Positions 6,376-13,607 of a DNA stretch of 17,204 nucleotides are shown piece by piece. The stretch spans positions 1 to 17,204 of the forward strand of contig DIVI01000084.1 of assembly GCA_002423305.1 (NCBI GenBank), given 5' to 3'. Both the position numbers and the translations under genes were made by a program. The notes below the pieces were generated by a model. That model made no database searches, was not told the DNA's origin, and saw only the letters and a list, made by a program, of their open reading frames with translations. The DNA comes from Methylococcus sp. UBA6136. GTDB taxonomy: Bacteria; Pseudomonadota; Gammaproteobacteria; Methylococcales; Methylococcaceae. Numbering within the stretch: position 1 is the first letter of the stretch; each line of letters begins with the position of its first letter.

Positions 6376-6871
6376 GGGGTCGGTTTGGTCCTCGGTGAGT
6401 TGTCCCGGTGTCAGTAATCGATGTTCGTAAGCCAGCTTGACCAGTTCGGTATTGGTGCTGACCCCCAGTTTTTCCTTGATGATGGTGACGTAGTTGCCCA
6501 CTGTCTTGACGCTGATGCTCAGTGCCGTCGCCGTGTCGCGGACACTGTGACCCTCAAAGATAACCCAGGGCACCGGCCTCCAGCGCCCGGCTGACATAGA
6601 CTCCCTCGTCGTGAATGCTGAACACCAGAATCTTCGCCTGCCGATCGCGGTGGATGATGCGCCGGATCGCCTCAAGTCTGCCGATACCCGGCAGATTGAG
6701 GTCTATGACCTTGACATCCGGAGCATGTGTCTGAAATTTCGTGCAAGCCTCTTCTCCGGTATCTGCCTCTCCGAGGACGTTCATGTCGGTCATCCCGGCA
6801 AGCAGCATGCGGCATCCTGCTTTTACCACCGCATAGTCGTCAACCAGGATTACCTTGCAAGCGTCTTTCAT
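6373..6871 (-). pseudogene. Response regulator (NarL/LuxR type) with internal deletion and frameshift
   Basis: The first frame (6871-6554) gives a receiver domain with the acidic pair D11-D12, phospho-acceptor D57 in VIDLNLPG and the S of VFSIHD, then stops right after GALGYL, just where the conserved Lys should follow. The adjoining frame continues with EGHSVRDTATALSISVKTVGNYV and an HTH recognition region ending in LLTPGQL. Between the two parts, roughly 50-60 residues found in the family are missing, including the linker and the first DNA-binding helices, and the frame shifts at about 6556-6558. This is therefore a deletion, not a single-base error. It lies divergent to mxaF, where an MxaB-type activator is expected. 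It has no working HTH as it stands, though a 105-residue receiver-only protein could be made. Confidence 0.8.
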
Positions 6872-6894
6872 GTTTTGTTGGTGATAAAGCCTGT

Positions 6895-6918
6895 CCAGGG
6901 CTGATGGTCTGGCCCTGG
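6895..6918. repeat. Inverted repeat in the leader of the broken regulator
   Basis: CCAGGGC (6895-6901) and GCCCTGG (6912-6918) form perfect 7-bp arms around a 10-base loop, 23 bp upstream of the regulator start. It could be a leader hairpin or an operator left over from the intact gene. Confidence 0.5.
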
Positions 6919-6965
6919 CGGAAGAGGGTTCGTCGAGTCATTTCAGTTCATAAGCATACATGCCC

Positions 6966-7029
6966 CGGGAACTGTTCCCGATGGAGCGGGCAGTTTTCCC
7001 GGTCAGTCTTGGGCGGTATTCAGTAGTGA
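6966..7029 (+). promoter_or_regulatory. mxaF control region: tandem dyads and putative -10
   Basis: Two dyads of the form CGGG-N7-CCCG lie at 6966-6980 (CGGGAACTGTTCCCG) and 6987-7001 (CGGGCAGTTTTCCCG), identical at 12 of 15 positions and 21 bp apart, two turns of the helix. After 22 nt comes TAGTGA (7024-7029), a weak -10 candidate. The pattern is that of an activator binding as two dimers next to the -35 region. A very similar arrangement precedes pqqA. An alternative -10, GACAAT at 7047-7052, cannot be excluded. Confidence 0.55.
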
Positions 7030-7120
7030 GCGGATGGCTGGCCTCAGACAATGTGCAGGGTTCAAGGGGCAGCCAATGCTCTGGTCTCAAAGCAACACCA
7101 CCACTGAGGAGAAACAAACC

Positions 7121-8926
7121 ATGCGAAAGACAACAATGGCGGTCAGCGTCAGGCATGCGCTGATTTCGATGGCCTTGACGACCCTGTCGGCCACGGCCCT
7201 GGCCAACAAGGATCTGGATGTCATGTCCCAGGATGACCGCAACTGGGTCATGCAGACCAAGGACTACAGTGCCAGCCATTTCAGCAAACTGGATGATATC
7301 AATGCCAGCAACGTGGACAAACTCAAGGTGGCCTGGACGTTCTCGACCGGCACCCTGCACGGACATGAGGGTGGTCCGCTGGTGGCCAACGGCGTCATGT
7401 ATGTTCATACCCCATTTCCAAACAATGTTTTTGCCATCGACCTGAATGATCCGGGTCGTATCAAGTGGCAGTACAAGCCCAAACAGAATCCGGCGGCCCG
7501 GGCCGTGGCTTGCTGCGACGTCGTCAATCGGGGTGTTGCGTATGTGCCGGGCGGTGACCACGGTCCGGCAAAGATATTCCTGAATCAGCTGGACGGTAAT
7601 GTGGTAGCGCTGAATGCCGAGACCGGGGAGGAAATCTGGAAGATGGAAAATTCCGATATCACCATGGGATCGACCTTGACTGGAGCGCCCTTTGTCGCCG
7701 GTGACAAGGTGCTGGTCGGTACCGCCGGCGCCGAACTGGGTGTGCGCGGTTATGTCACCGCCTACAACATCAAGGATGGCAAGCAGGAGTGGCGCGCTTA
7801 TGCCACCGGTCCCGATGACGATCTTCTGCTGGACGAGAAGTTCAATAGTCACAATCCGCACTATGGTCAATTTGGTCTGGGCCTAAAAACCTGGGAGGGC
7901 GATGCCTGGAAGATCGGCGGCGGTACCAACTGGGGTTGGTACGCCTATGATCCCAAACTCGATATGGTTTACTACGGTTCTGGTAATCCGGCGCCGTGGA
8001 ATGAAACCATGCGGCCGGGTGACAACAAGTGGACCATGACCATCTGGGGCCGCGACCTCAAGACGGGCAAGGCCAAATTCGGTTACCAGAAGACCCCCCA
8101 TGACGAATGGGATTATGCGGGTGTCAACTACATGGGCCTGTCCGAGCAGGAGGTCGATGGCAAGATGACCCCGCTGCTAACCCATCCTGACCGCAATGGT
8201 CTCGTCTACACGCTCAACCGCGAAACCGGGTCGTTGGTGAATGCCTTCAAGATTGATGACACCGTCAATTGGGTAAAGAAGGTCGATCTCAAGTCAGGTA
8301 TTCCTATCCGTGATCCGGAATACGCCACCTCCATGGATCATGAATCCAAGGGTATCTGCCCCTCCGCCATGGGATATCACAATCAAGGATTGGAATCCTA
8401 TGATCCCGACAAAAAGCAGTTCTTCATGGGGGTCAATCATATCTGTATGGATTGGGAGCCCTTCATGCTCCCCTATCGCGCCGGACAGTTTTTCGTGGGC
8501 GCGACTCTGAACATGTACCCGGGTCCGAAGGGAACTCTCGGACAGGTCAAGGCCATGAATTCCGTGACGGGTCAGATGACTTGGGAAGTCAAGGAGAAAT
8601 TCGCGATTTGGGGTGGCACTCTGGCCACGGCGGGGAATCTGGTCTTTTACGGGACCCTGGATGGCTATATCAAGGCGCGTGATTCCCGTAGCGGCGCTCT
8701 GAAATGGCAGTTCAAATTGCCTTCCGGTGTCATTGGTCACCCCATCACGTATGAGCACAATGGCAAGCAGTATGTCGCGATTTACTCCGGAGTGGGCGGC
8801 TGGCCGGGCGTAGGACTGGTCTTCGACCTGAAGGATCCGACTGCCGGTCTGGGTGCCGTTGGAGCCTTCAAGGAACTTGCTCACCATACCCAGATGGGTG
8901 GCGCGCTGTTCGTCTTCTCTCTCTAA
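7121..8926 (+). CDS. mxaF: Methanol dehydrogenase large (alpha) subunit, calcium type
   Basis: The 601-residue catalytic subunit of periplasmic PQQ-dependent methanol dehydrogenase, oxidising methanol to formaldehyde. The ATG at 7121 follows a GAGGAG site and gives a signal peptide ending at ATALA (residue 28). With that cleavage, mature numbering fits the Methylobacterium enzyme: the vicinal disulfide is C131-C132 (mature 103-104) and the catalytic Asp is D331 (mature 303), in HDEWDYAGVN. Two residues later is Ala333, the mark of the Ca2+-type MxaF; lanthanide-type XoxF has Asp there. PQQ-propeller repeats and the highly conserved NHICMDWEPFMLPYRAG segment are intact. The protein ends soon after the MGG segment, shorter at the C terminus than the Methylobacterium form. 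It is the first gene of the mxa operon. Confidence 0.97.
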   Translation: MRKTTMAVSVRHALISMALTTLSATALANKDLDVMSQDDRNWVMQTKDYSASHFSKLDDINASNVDKLKVAWTFSTGTLHGHEGGPLVANGVMYVHTPFPNNVFAIDLNDPGRIKWQYKPKQNPAARAVACCDVVNRGVAYVPGGDHGPAKIFLNQLDGNVVALNAETGEEIWKMENSDITMGSTLTGAPFVAGDKVLVGTAGAELGVRGYVTAYNIKDGKQEWRAYATGPDDDLLLDEKFNSHNPHYGQFGLGLKTWEGDAWKIGGGTNWGWYAYDPKLDMVYYGSGNPAPWNETMRPGDNKWTMTIWGRDLKTGKAKFGYQKTPHDEWDYAGVNYMGLSEQEVDGKMTPLLTHPDRNGLVYTLNRETGSLVNAFKIDDTVNWVKKVDLKSGIPIRDPEYATSMDHESKGICPSAMGYHNQGLESYDPDKKQFFMGVNHICMDWEPFMLPYRAGQFFVGATLNMYPGPKGTLGQVKAMNSVTGQMTWEVKEKFAIWGGTLATAGNLVFYGTLDGYIKARDSRSGALKWQFKLPSGVIGHPITYEHNGKQYVAIYSGVGGWPGVGLVFDLKDPTAGLGAVGAFKELAHHTQMGGALFVFSL

Positions 8927-8938
8927 ACCACCGCGTGC

Positions 8939-8978
8939 CGAATACGGAGGCAATCCTATGGGTTGCCTTCGCTATTCG
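8939..8978 (+). repeat. Strong hairpin between mxaF and mxaJ
   Basis: The inner stem AGGCAATCC/GGGTTGCCT (8948-8968) has nine pairs with one G-T pair and a 3-base loop. Outside it, CGAATA (8939-8944) pairs with TATTCG (8973-8978). No T run follows, so it is not a classical terminator. It could protect the mxaF message or reduce read-through into mxaJ. Confidence 0.75.
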
Positions 8979-9007
8979 ACATCCATACGAGTCTGAGGAT
9001 ATGACTG

Positions 9008-9862
9008 ATGTACTTTTTACAGCGATCTCTCATGGGGGTCTGGTTGATTGCGGCCGGCATTGGCAGCGCTCAGGCGGAGGGTGCTCTGCGGATTTGTGCG
9101 GCCGAGTCGGAACTGCCTTACTCGGATAAGGATGGCCGCGGCTTCGAGAATCGGTTGGCCGATATTCTTGCCAGGGAAATGCACCGAACCGTTGAAAACA
9201 TCTGGTGGCAGGATCCTCGTTATTTTGTTCGGGATCAGTTGGATCGTGGGTTGTGTGATGTCGTCATGGGGGTCGATCAGGGTGATCCGAGAATGCTGAC
9301 TTCAGATCCCTATTACCGCTCCGGCTATGTCTTCATCTATCGGCCCGCCAAGGGGCTGAAAGTCACGGACTGGGATAGCCCATACCTGAGACAAGCCAAG
9401 CAGATCGCTTTCATGCCGGATAGCCCGCCAGAAACGATGCTCAAGAAGATTGGCCGCTACAACGACCAATTCAATTACCTGCAATCGCTGGTGGGTTTCA
9501 AGGCGCGACGGAACCAGTACGTTCGTTACGACCCCGAGAAAATGGTGAATGAGGTGGTGAGTGGAAATGCTGGCTTGGCCATTCTTTGGGGTCCCCAGGC
9601 CGGCCGCTACGTGAAGGCGGCAGGAAACAAACTGGAGATGCATGTGATTCCCAACAGCCAGAAACGGGAAGATGGTCAGCCAGTGCCCTTCCACTACTCA
9701 ACCTCGATTGGCGTCCGCAAGGAGGATCAGGGATTGATGACCGAAATCAACCGGGCGCTGAAAAATCGCGAGAGGGAGATTCAGGCATTGCTCAAGAAGG
9801 AGGGTGTCCCTCAAGTCATGGAAAAGCCTGAAAGCTCGAATAAGCAGGGCAAGAAGCATTAA
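9008..9862 (+). CDS. mxaJ: MxaJ, periplasmic methanol-oxidation protein
   Basis: A 284-residue periplasmic protein with a signal peptide ending near AQA (residue 23) and the fold of family 3 solute-binding proteins; the mature part begins with LRICAAESELPYSDKDG. It is always found between mxaF and mxaG. In methylotrophs MxaJ is needed for, or associated with, assembly of active methanol dehydrogenase rather than transport, and no transporter genes are near. The ATG at 9008 has TGAGGA (8994-8999) at good spacing. It follows mxaF by 81 bp that contain a strong hairpin. Identity rests on position and on the characteristic N-terminal motif. Confidence 0.93.
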   Translation: MYFLQRSLMGVWLIAAGIGSAQAEGALRICAAESELPYSDKDGRGFENRLADILAREMHRTVENIWWQDPRYFVRDQLDRGLCDVVMGVDQGDPRMLTSDPYYRSGYVFIYRPAKGLKVTDWDSPYLRQAKQIAFMPDSPPETMLKKIGRYNDQFNYLQSLVGFKARRNQYVRYDPEKMVNEVVSGNAGLAILWGPQAGRYVKAAGNKLEMHVIPNSQKREDGQPVPFHYSTSIGVRKEDQGLMTEINRALKNREREIQALLKKEGVPQVMEKPESSNKQGKKH

Positions 9863-9913
9863 CCGGATGGGCGCAATAAGTCGTTCATCTACCGATTGAA
9901 AAGAGGAAAGATC

Positions 9914-10387
9914 ATGAAAGCATACACACGCTGGCTGGGGTTCATGCTCGCTGCGTTGGGAATGGTATCCGCAGCTCAGGCTGAAATAACCTTCCGTCAT
10001 GCAGTGACGGGTGAAACCCTTAGCTTTGAATACGGAAAAGAAGGAGGGGATACCGACGCCTTCAAGAAGTTCAAGGAAACCGGAAAAAATCCCTACAACG
10101 GTGACAAGGCGGTAATCGATAAGGGCCACAGTCTTTACCTGACGGCCTGTTCCGGCTGCCATGGACACGAGGCCGAGGGCAAGCTGGGTCCCGGTCTCGC
10201 CGATGACTACTGGACCTATCCCCGTGCTCTGACCGATGTTGGCCTGTTCGAGATTCTCTGGGGCGGAGCACAGGGAATGATGGGGCCGCAAAACACCAAC
10301 CTGAATTCAGACGAGATGCTGCAGATCATGGCCTGGCTGCGCGGTCTCTACACAGGCGACCCCAGCAAGGCGGAATGGCTGAAGTAA
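9914..10387 (+). CDS. mxaG: Cytochrome cL, electron acceptor of methanol dehydrogenase
   Basis: A 157-residue periplasmic monohaem cytochrome c, the specific electron acceptor of MxaFI. A signal peptide ends at AQA (residue 23). The haem motif is CSGCH (C79, C82, H83), and M122 or M123 in GMMGPQ is the likely axial ligand. The family segments GPGLADDYWTYP and LWGGAQGMMGPQ are clear. I chose ATG 9914 because GAGGAAAG lies just upstream and because it gives a clean signal peptide; an in-frame TTG at 9896 would add six residues. It lies between mxaJ and mxaI as in other methylotrophs. Confidence 0.96.
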   Translation: MKAYTRWLGFMLAALGMVSAAQAEITFRHAVTGETLSFEYGKEGGDTDAFKKFKETGKNPYNGDKAVIDKGHSLYLTACSGCHGHEAEGKLGPGLADDYWTYPRALTDVGLFEILWGGAQGMMGPQNTNLNSDEMLQIMAWLRGLYTGDPSKAEWLK

Positions 10388-10416
10388 CTATCAACCCAAC
10401 CCGGAGGAGAGCACAC

Positions 10417-10701
10417 ATGAAACTGTCAACCAAAATACTGATGACCGCGATTCTGACGGCCGCCGCTATGGGCGCATCCGCTTACGATGGCACCAATTGC
10501 AAGGAGCCGGGTGTTTGCTGGGAGCCCAAGCCCGGTTTTCCCGACAAGGTTGCCGGAAGCAAATATGACCCAAAGCATGACCCGGCTGAATTGAACAAGC
10601 AGTCCCAGTCAATCAAGGCCATGGAGGAGCGCAATCGGAAACGTCACGATAACTTCGTCAAGACCGGTAAGTTTGTCTACAAGGTCGAGGATATCAAGTA
10701 G
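10417..10701 (+). CDS. mxaI: Methanol dehydrogenase small (beta) subunit
   Basis: A 94-residue precursor with a signal peptide ending at GASA (residue 22) and a 72-residue mature protein, matching the usual beta subunit. Mature C6 and C12 form the known intrachain disulfide. The long charged helix with many Lys and Arg (about mature 38-60) wraps along the MxaF surface in the alpha2beta2 enzyme. A strong GGAGGAG site (10403-10409) precedes the ATG. The small subunit is absent from lanthanide-type systems, so its presence supports the calcium-type assignment of mxaF. Two hairpins follow before mxaR. Confidence 0.96.
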   Translation: MKLSTKILMTAILTAAAMGASAYDGTNCKEPGVCWEPKPGFPDKVAGSKYDPKHDPAELNKQSQSIKAMEERNRKRHDNFVKTGKFVYKVEDIK

Positions 10702-10722
10702 ACGGCAAGCGCGTAAACAGAG

Positions 10723-10788
10723 GAGCCGGGGCAGACACGATAATCGCGCTCCCCGGTTCATTACATACGGTTCCATGCTGAACCGTAT
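10723..10788 (+). repeat. Two tandem hairpins between mxaI and mxaR
   Basis: The first pairs GAGCCGGGG (10723-10731) with CCCCGGTTC (10751-10759), nine pairs including one G-T, around a 19-base loop. The second is a perfect 9-bp stem ATACGGTTC/GAACCGTAT (10765-10788) with a 6-base loop. Neither is followed by a proper T run. They divide the highly expressed mxaFJGI block from the accessory genes and look suited to message protection or partial attenuation. Confidence 0.75.
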
Positions 10789-10813
10789 CTTCTCGTATTG
10801 ATGCGGCCCAAAC

Positions 10814-11842
10814 ATGGAAAAGCAGCAACAGGAAAGGATTTTGGCGGATGCCTGGCCGCTGGCCGAGGCGTTTGAACGCGAGGTCAAGAAAGCCATCGTG
10901 GGCCAGGATCATGCAGTCCATTTGCTCAGCATTGCGGTGTTCGCGCGGGGACATGCCCTGCTGGAGGGGAGTGTTGGCGTAGGCAAGACCACCTTGCTTC
11001 GAGCGGTATCCCGTGCATTGGGGGGAGAGTCGGAGCGTATCGAAGGCACCATCGATCTCATGCCCGCCGATCTCATTTATTACACCTATCTCGATAATGC
11101 GGGCAAACCTGCAGTGTCGCCGGGACCCTTGCTCAGCAAAGGGGGGCAATTGGCGACTTTTTTCTTCAACGAAATCAATCGTGCCCGGCCGCAGGTGCAC
11201 TCGCTCTTGTTGCGAGTGATGGGTGAGCGCAGCGTAAAAGCGTTCAATCGCGATTACCACTTCCCCTATCTCCAGGTTTACGCGGACCGAAACCGCGTCG
11301 AAAAGGAAGAAACGTTCGAACTACCGGCCGCCGCCCGCGATCGGTTCATGCTGGAAATCGAGGTGCGTACTCCCGCTGACCCCGAAATACTTGACGATCT
11401 GGCCTTCAATCCCAGATTCCATGACGTCGATGGTTTGTTGGAAAGCGTACGGCACGGGGTGTTTCCTCTGGAACAGATCAATCGGGTTGCTGCCGCAATA
11501 CAGGCGGGCGTTACTGCCAGCCCCGCGCTAATAAGTTATGTGCGCCAACTTTGGGAGGTGGCCGCCCAACCCGAAGAATACGGGATACGGATTGCCGACA
11601 CGGATGCCGGACAACTTCTTGAAGCCGGTCCAAGCCCCAGAGCCATGAGCCAGTTGGTCCGGGCCGCCCGTGTGCGCGCTTGGCTGGCGAAGCGCGAGCA
11701 TGTTCATCCGGAAGATGTTCAGGTTGTGTTTCCAGCCGTGATGCGCCATCGGCTTTTCTTCAGACCGGTCCATGAGTATCGCCGCGCCGAACTGGCCCCC
11801 TTATTGATTGAACAAGTACTTGGCTCGGTGTCCGCGCCTTGA
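10814..11842 (+). CDS. mxaR: MxaR, MoxR-family AAA+ ATPase
   Basis: A 342-residue cytoplasmic AAA+ ATPase of the MoxR family. Walker A is GSVGVGKTT (52-60). The Walker B region reads FFFNEINRA (116-124), with Asn119 in place of the Asp usual in MoxR proteins (DEINR); Glu120 is kept. The sensor and C-terminal lid follow, including SPRAMSQLVRAARVRA. MoxR ATPases act with von Willebrand A-domain partners as metal-insertion or activation chaperones, and mxa mutants of this block make inactive, calcium-poor methanol dehydrogenase. The ribosome binding site is poor, in keeping with lower expression than mxaFJGI. It overlaps mxaS by 4 bp. Confidence 0.94.
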   Translation: MEKQQQERILADAWPLAEAFEREVKKAIVGQDHAVHLLSIAVFARGHALLEGSVGVGKTTLLRAVSRALGGESERIEGTIDLMPADLIYYTYLDNAGKPAVSPGPLLSKGGQLATFFFNEINRARPQVHSLLLRVMGERSVKAFNRDYHFPYLQVYADRNRVEKEETFELPAAARDRFMLEIEVRTPADPEILDDLAFNPRFHDVDGLLESVRHGVFPLEQINRVAAAIQAGVTASPALISYVRQLWEVAAQPEEYGIRIADTDAGQLLEAGPSPRAMSQLVRAARVRAWLAKREHVHPEDVQVVFPAVMRHRLFFRPVHEYRRAELAPLLIEQVLGSVSAP

Positions 11843-12684
11843 ACGCGGTGGAAATCAATTATCGGCTTCCGGGCCGAATTGACGGTCATCGGCCTGGGGC
11901 TCACAAATCCAGGGGCACCGGCGAAGGATTCGTCTTTCGGCATCTGGCGCCGTTTCTGGCTCGGCCCGATCCGAGGAGGCTGGATCTACGAGCCAGTCTG
12001 GCTGATCCCTTTGGCGGCCTGAAGGTGCGCATACAGGAACAGCCTGCCACCCTCAAAATTTACGCTTTGCTGGATTTATCGGGGTCCATGGCTTTTCGGG
12101 GCGAGTTTCCGAAACCCGTCGTGATGGCGGACTTCACTGAAGCACTGGCTATTTCCGCGCATAAGAATGGAGATAGTCTGGGCGTCTTCGGTGCCGCTGA
12201 GCGCCTCCTTCCCGAGTTTTGCCTGGGTCCGACCCGGTGGCCTGAATCAGCCCGTGTGTTGGCCGGCCGTCTTCGCTCGGCCCTGCCGCGTGGCGTTGGA
12301 TGTCGGGGCATGCTGACCGCCGTGCGGCGGTTGCCGGCGCGCACCTGTCTGGTATTTCTAATTTCGGATTTTCATATGCCCTTGTCTCAGATCAGGGAGC
12401 TCCTGGCGGGATTATCAGGGCATTGGGTGGTTCCGGTCGTGATCTGGGATGAGGGGGAAAAAATACCCTCCGCGCCGGGCATTGCCCGACTGATCGATGC
12501 CGAAGAGGGGGGCGAGCGGTTGTTGCTGATTCGCTCCGGACTCCGGGAACGCCTGGCTCAAAATCTGAATCAGCGTAAGGAGCGCTTGGGTGAAGTATTT
12601 CGCCAGCAGGGGTACCGGCCGTTGATCCTGGATCGGGGATTCAGCGCGGCAACCATCAACCGGTACTTTCATGAGTTTCATTAA
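11839..12684 (+). CDS. mxaS: MxaS, DUF58/von Willebrand A-like protein
   Basis: A 281-residue cytoplasmic protein with a DUF58-type domain and a von Willebrand A fold. The metal-ion-dependent adhesion site is DLSGSM (D79, S81, S83). It starts with TTG at 11839, overlapping the mxaR stop in the tetramer TTGA, so translation is probably coupled. DUF58 proteins are the usual partners of MoxR ATPases, and here the pair mxaR-mxaS fits that rule. It has no signal peptide or clear membrane segment, so it should act on the inner side of the membrane with MxaR, in the activation of methanol dehydrogenase. Its exact biochemical action is not known. Confidence 0.92.
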   Translation: MNAVEINYRLPGRIDGHRPGAHKSRGTGEGFVFRHLAPFLARPDPRRLDLRASLADPFGGLKVRIQEQPATLKIYALLDLSGSMAFRGEFPKPVVMADFTEALAISAHKNGDSLGVFGAAERLLPEFCLGPTRWPESARVLAGRLRSALPRGVGCRGMLTAVRRLPARTCLVFLISDFHMPLSQIRELLAGLSGHWVVPVVIWDEGEKIPSAPGIARLIDAEEGGERLLLIRSGLRERLAQNLNQRKERLGEVFRQQGYRPLILDRGFSAATINRYFHEFH

Positions 12685-12696
12685 AGCTCTGCCAGC

Positions 12697-13605
12697 ATGA
12701 TCGCGATGAAGACATTCAGGCTGTTCCTGCTATTGCTCGGAGCGTTCCTGGTTATGGATGATGTGTGTGCGGAGCTGATCGAAGCGCGTGTTACCACGAC
12801 CCGGGACTTCGGCTATGTCCTGGGGGACGTGATTCACGCCACGCTGGATGTTCCGATCGCATTGGATGAACAACTGGACGCCGAGTCCTTACCCAAACCC
12901 GGGCTACTGAATCGATGGCTGGAATTGCGGCGTCTATGGCACGAATCGGTCGGTGAGGTCCGGCGGATTCATCTCGAGTATCAGCTTTTTTACATTCCGC
13001 TGGCGGTCAAGACGCTGACTATCCCGCCCATGACCCTGCGGCGCAAAACCTCGCAAGGTGATCAGCAGCCCATCGAGGTGCCCGCGTGGCCTGTCACTGT
13101 CGCACCCATTCACGGGCTGGCGGTCATGGCTGAGGGTGGTATGCGTCTGCTGCAGCCGGAGGATCCACCCGCGCGACCTGATCATCAGCAGTATCTGCGC
13201 AATGCCGGCCTTGCTTTGATCCTGGCTTTGGCTGCCTTTGCATACTGGGCGCACCTGCGAGGCTTTCTGACCCTTGGCCGGCAGGGGCGGCACTACCGGG
13301 CTGCCTACCGAGGACTCCGTAAGTTGATGAGAAGTCCCCCCACCTCGGATAACTTGCGTTCAGGCTTTCTGCTGCTGCATCGGGCTTTTGAGCAAACTCT
13401 CGGCAAACCTTTGTTCGCTGAGGATTTGCCCCGCTTTTTTGAGCAGCATCCTGATTATCGATCTCTGCGCGGCGAAATCGAGTCCTGCTTCGAGGCGTCG
13501 TATCTACTCTTCTTCGGCAGTTCCTTGCCCTCGGAAAGTTTTGATCTGGCACGGCTGAGTGCCCTTGCGCTTGCCTGTCTGCGGCTGGAGCGGCAGCGGA
13601 GTTAG
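12697..13605 (+). CDS. mxaA: MxaA, membrane protein for methanol dehydrogenase activation
   Basis: A 302-residue protein with a cleavable or anchoring hydrophobic N terminus (about 7-20), a periplasmic domain of about 145 residues and one membrane span (about 170-187), then a cytoplasmic helical domain. This layout is typical of MxaA, implicated in calcium insertion into MxaF. It lies 12 bp after mxaS and 2 bp before mxaC. Start choice is uncertain: ATG 12697 and ATG 12706 are both in frame and neither has a strong ribosome binding site. Sequence in this family diverges fast; I rely on gene order, topology and the tyrosine- and leucine-rich cytoplasmic end. Confidence 0.9.
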   Translation: MIAMKTFRLFLLLLGAFLVMDDVCAELIEARVTTTRDFGYVLGDVIHATLDVPIALDEQLDAESLPKPGLLNRWLELRRLWHESVGEVRRIHLEYQLFYIPLAVKTLTIPPMTLRRKTSQGDQQPIEVPAWPVTVAPIHGLAVMAEGGMRLLQPEDPPARPDHQQYLRNAGLALILALAAFAYWAHLRGFLTLGRQGRHYRAAYRGLRKLMRSPPTSDNLRSGFLLLHRAFEQTLGKPLFAEDLPRFFEQHPDYRSLRGEIESCFEASYLLFFGSSLPSESFDLARLSALALACLRLERQRS

Positions 13606-13607
13606 CC

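Noticed and set aside
7034..7120. Upstream extension of mxaF by 29 codons
   Set aside because: The extension lacks a ribosome site, and would bury the signal peptide; the ATG at 7121 has a strong site and yields the known mature numbering.
6938..7870. 310-codon minus-strand frame antisense to the start of mxaF
   Set aside because: It is the shadow of the strongly biased mxaF coding sequence; mxaF is unmistakable on the plus strand.
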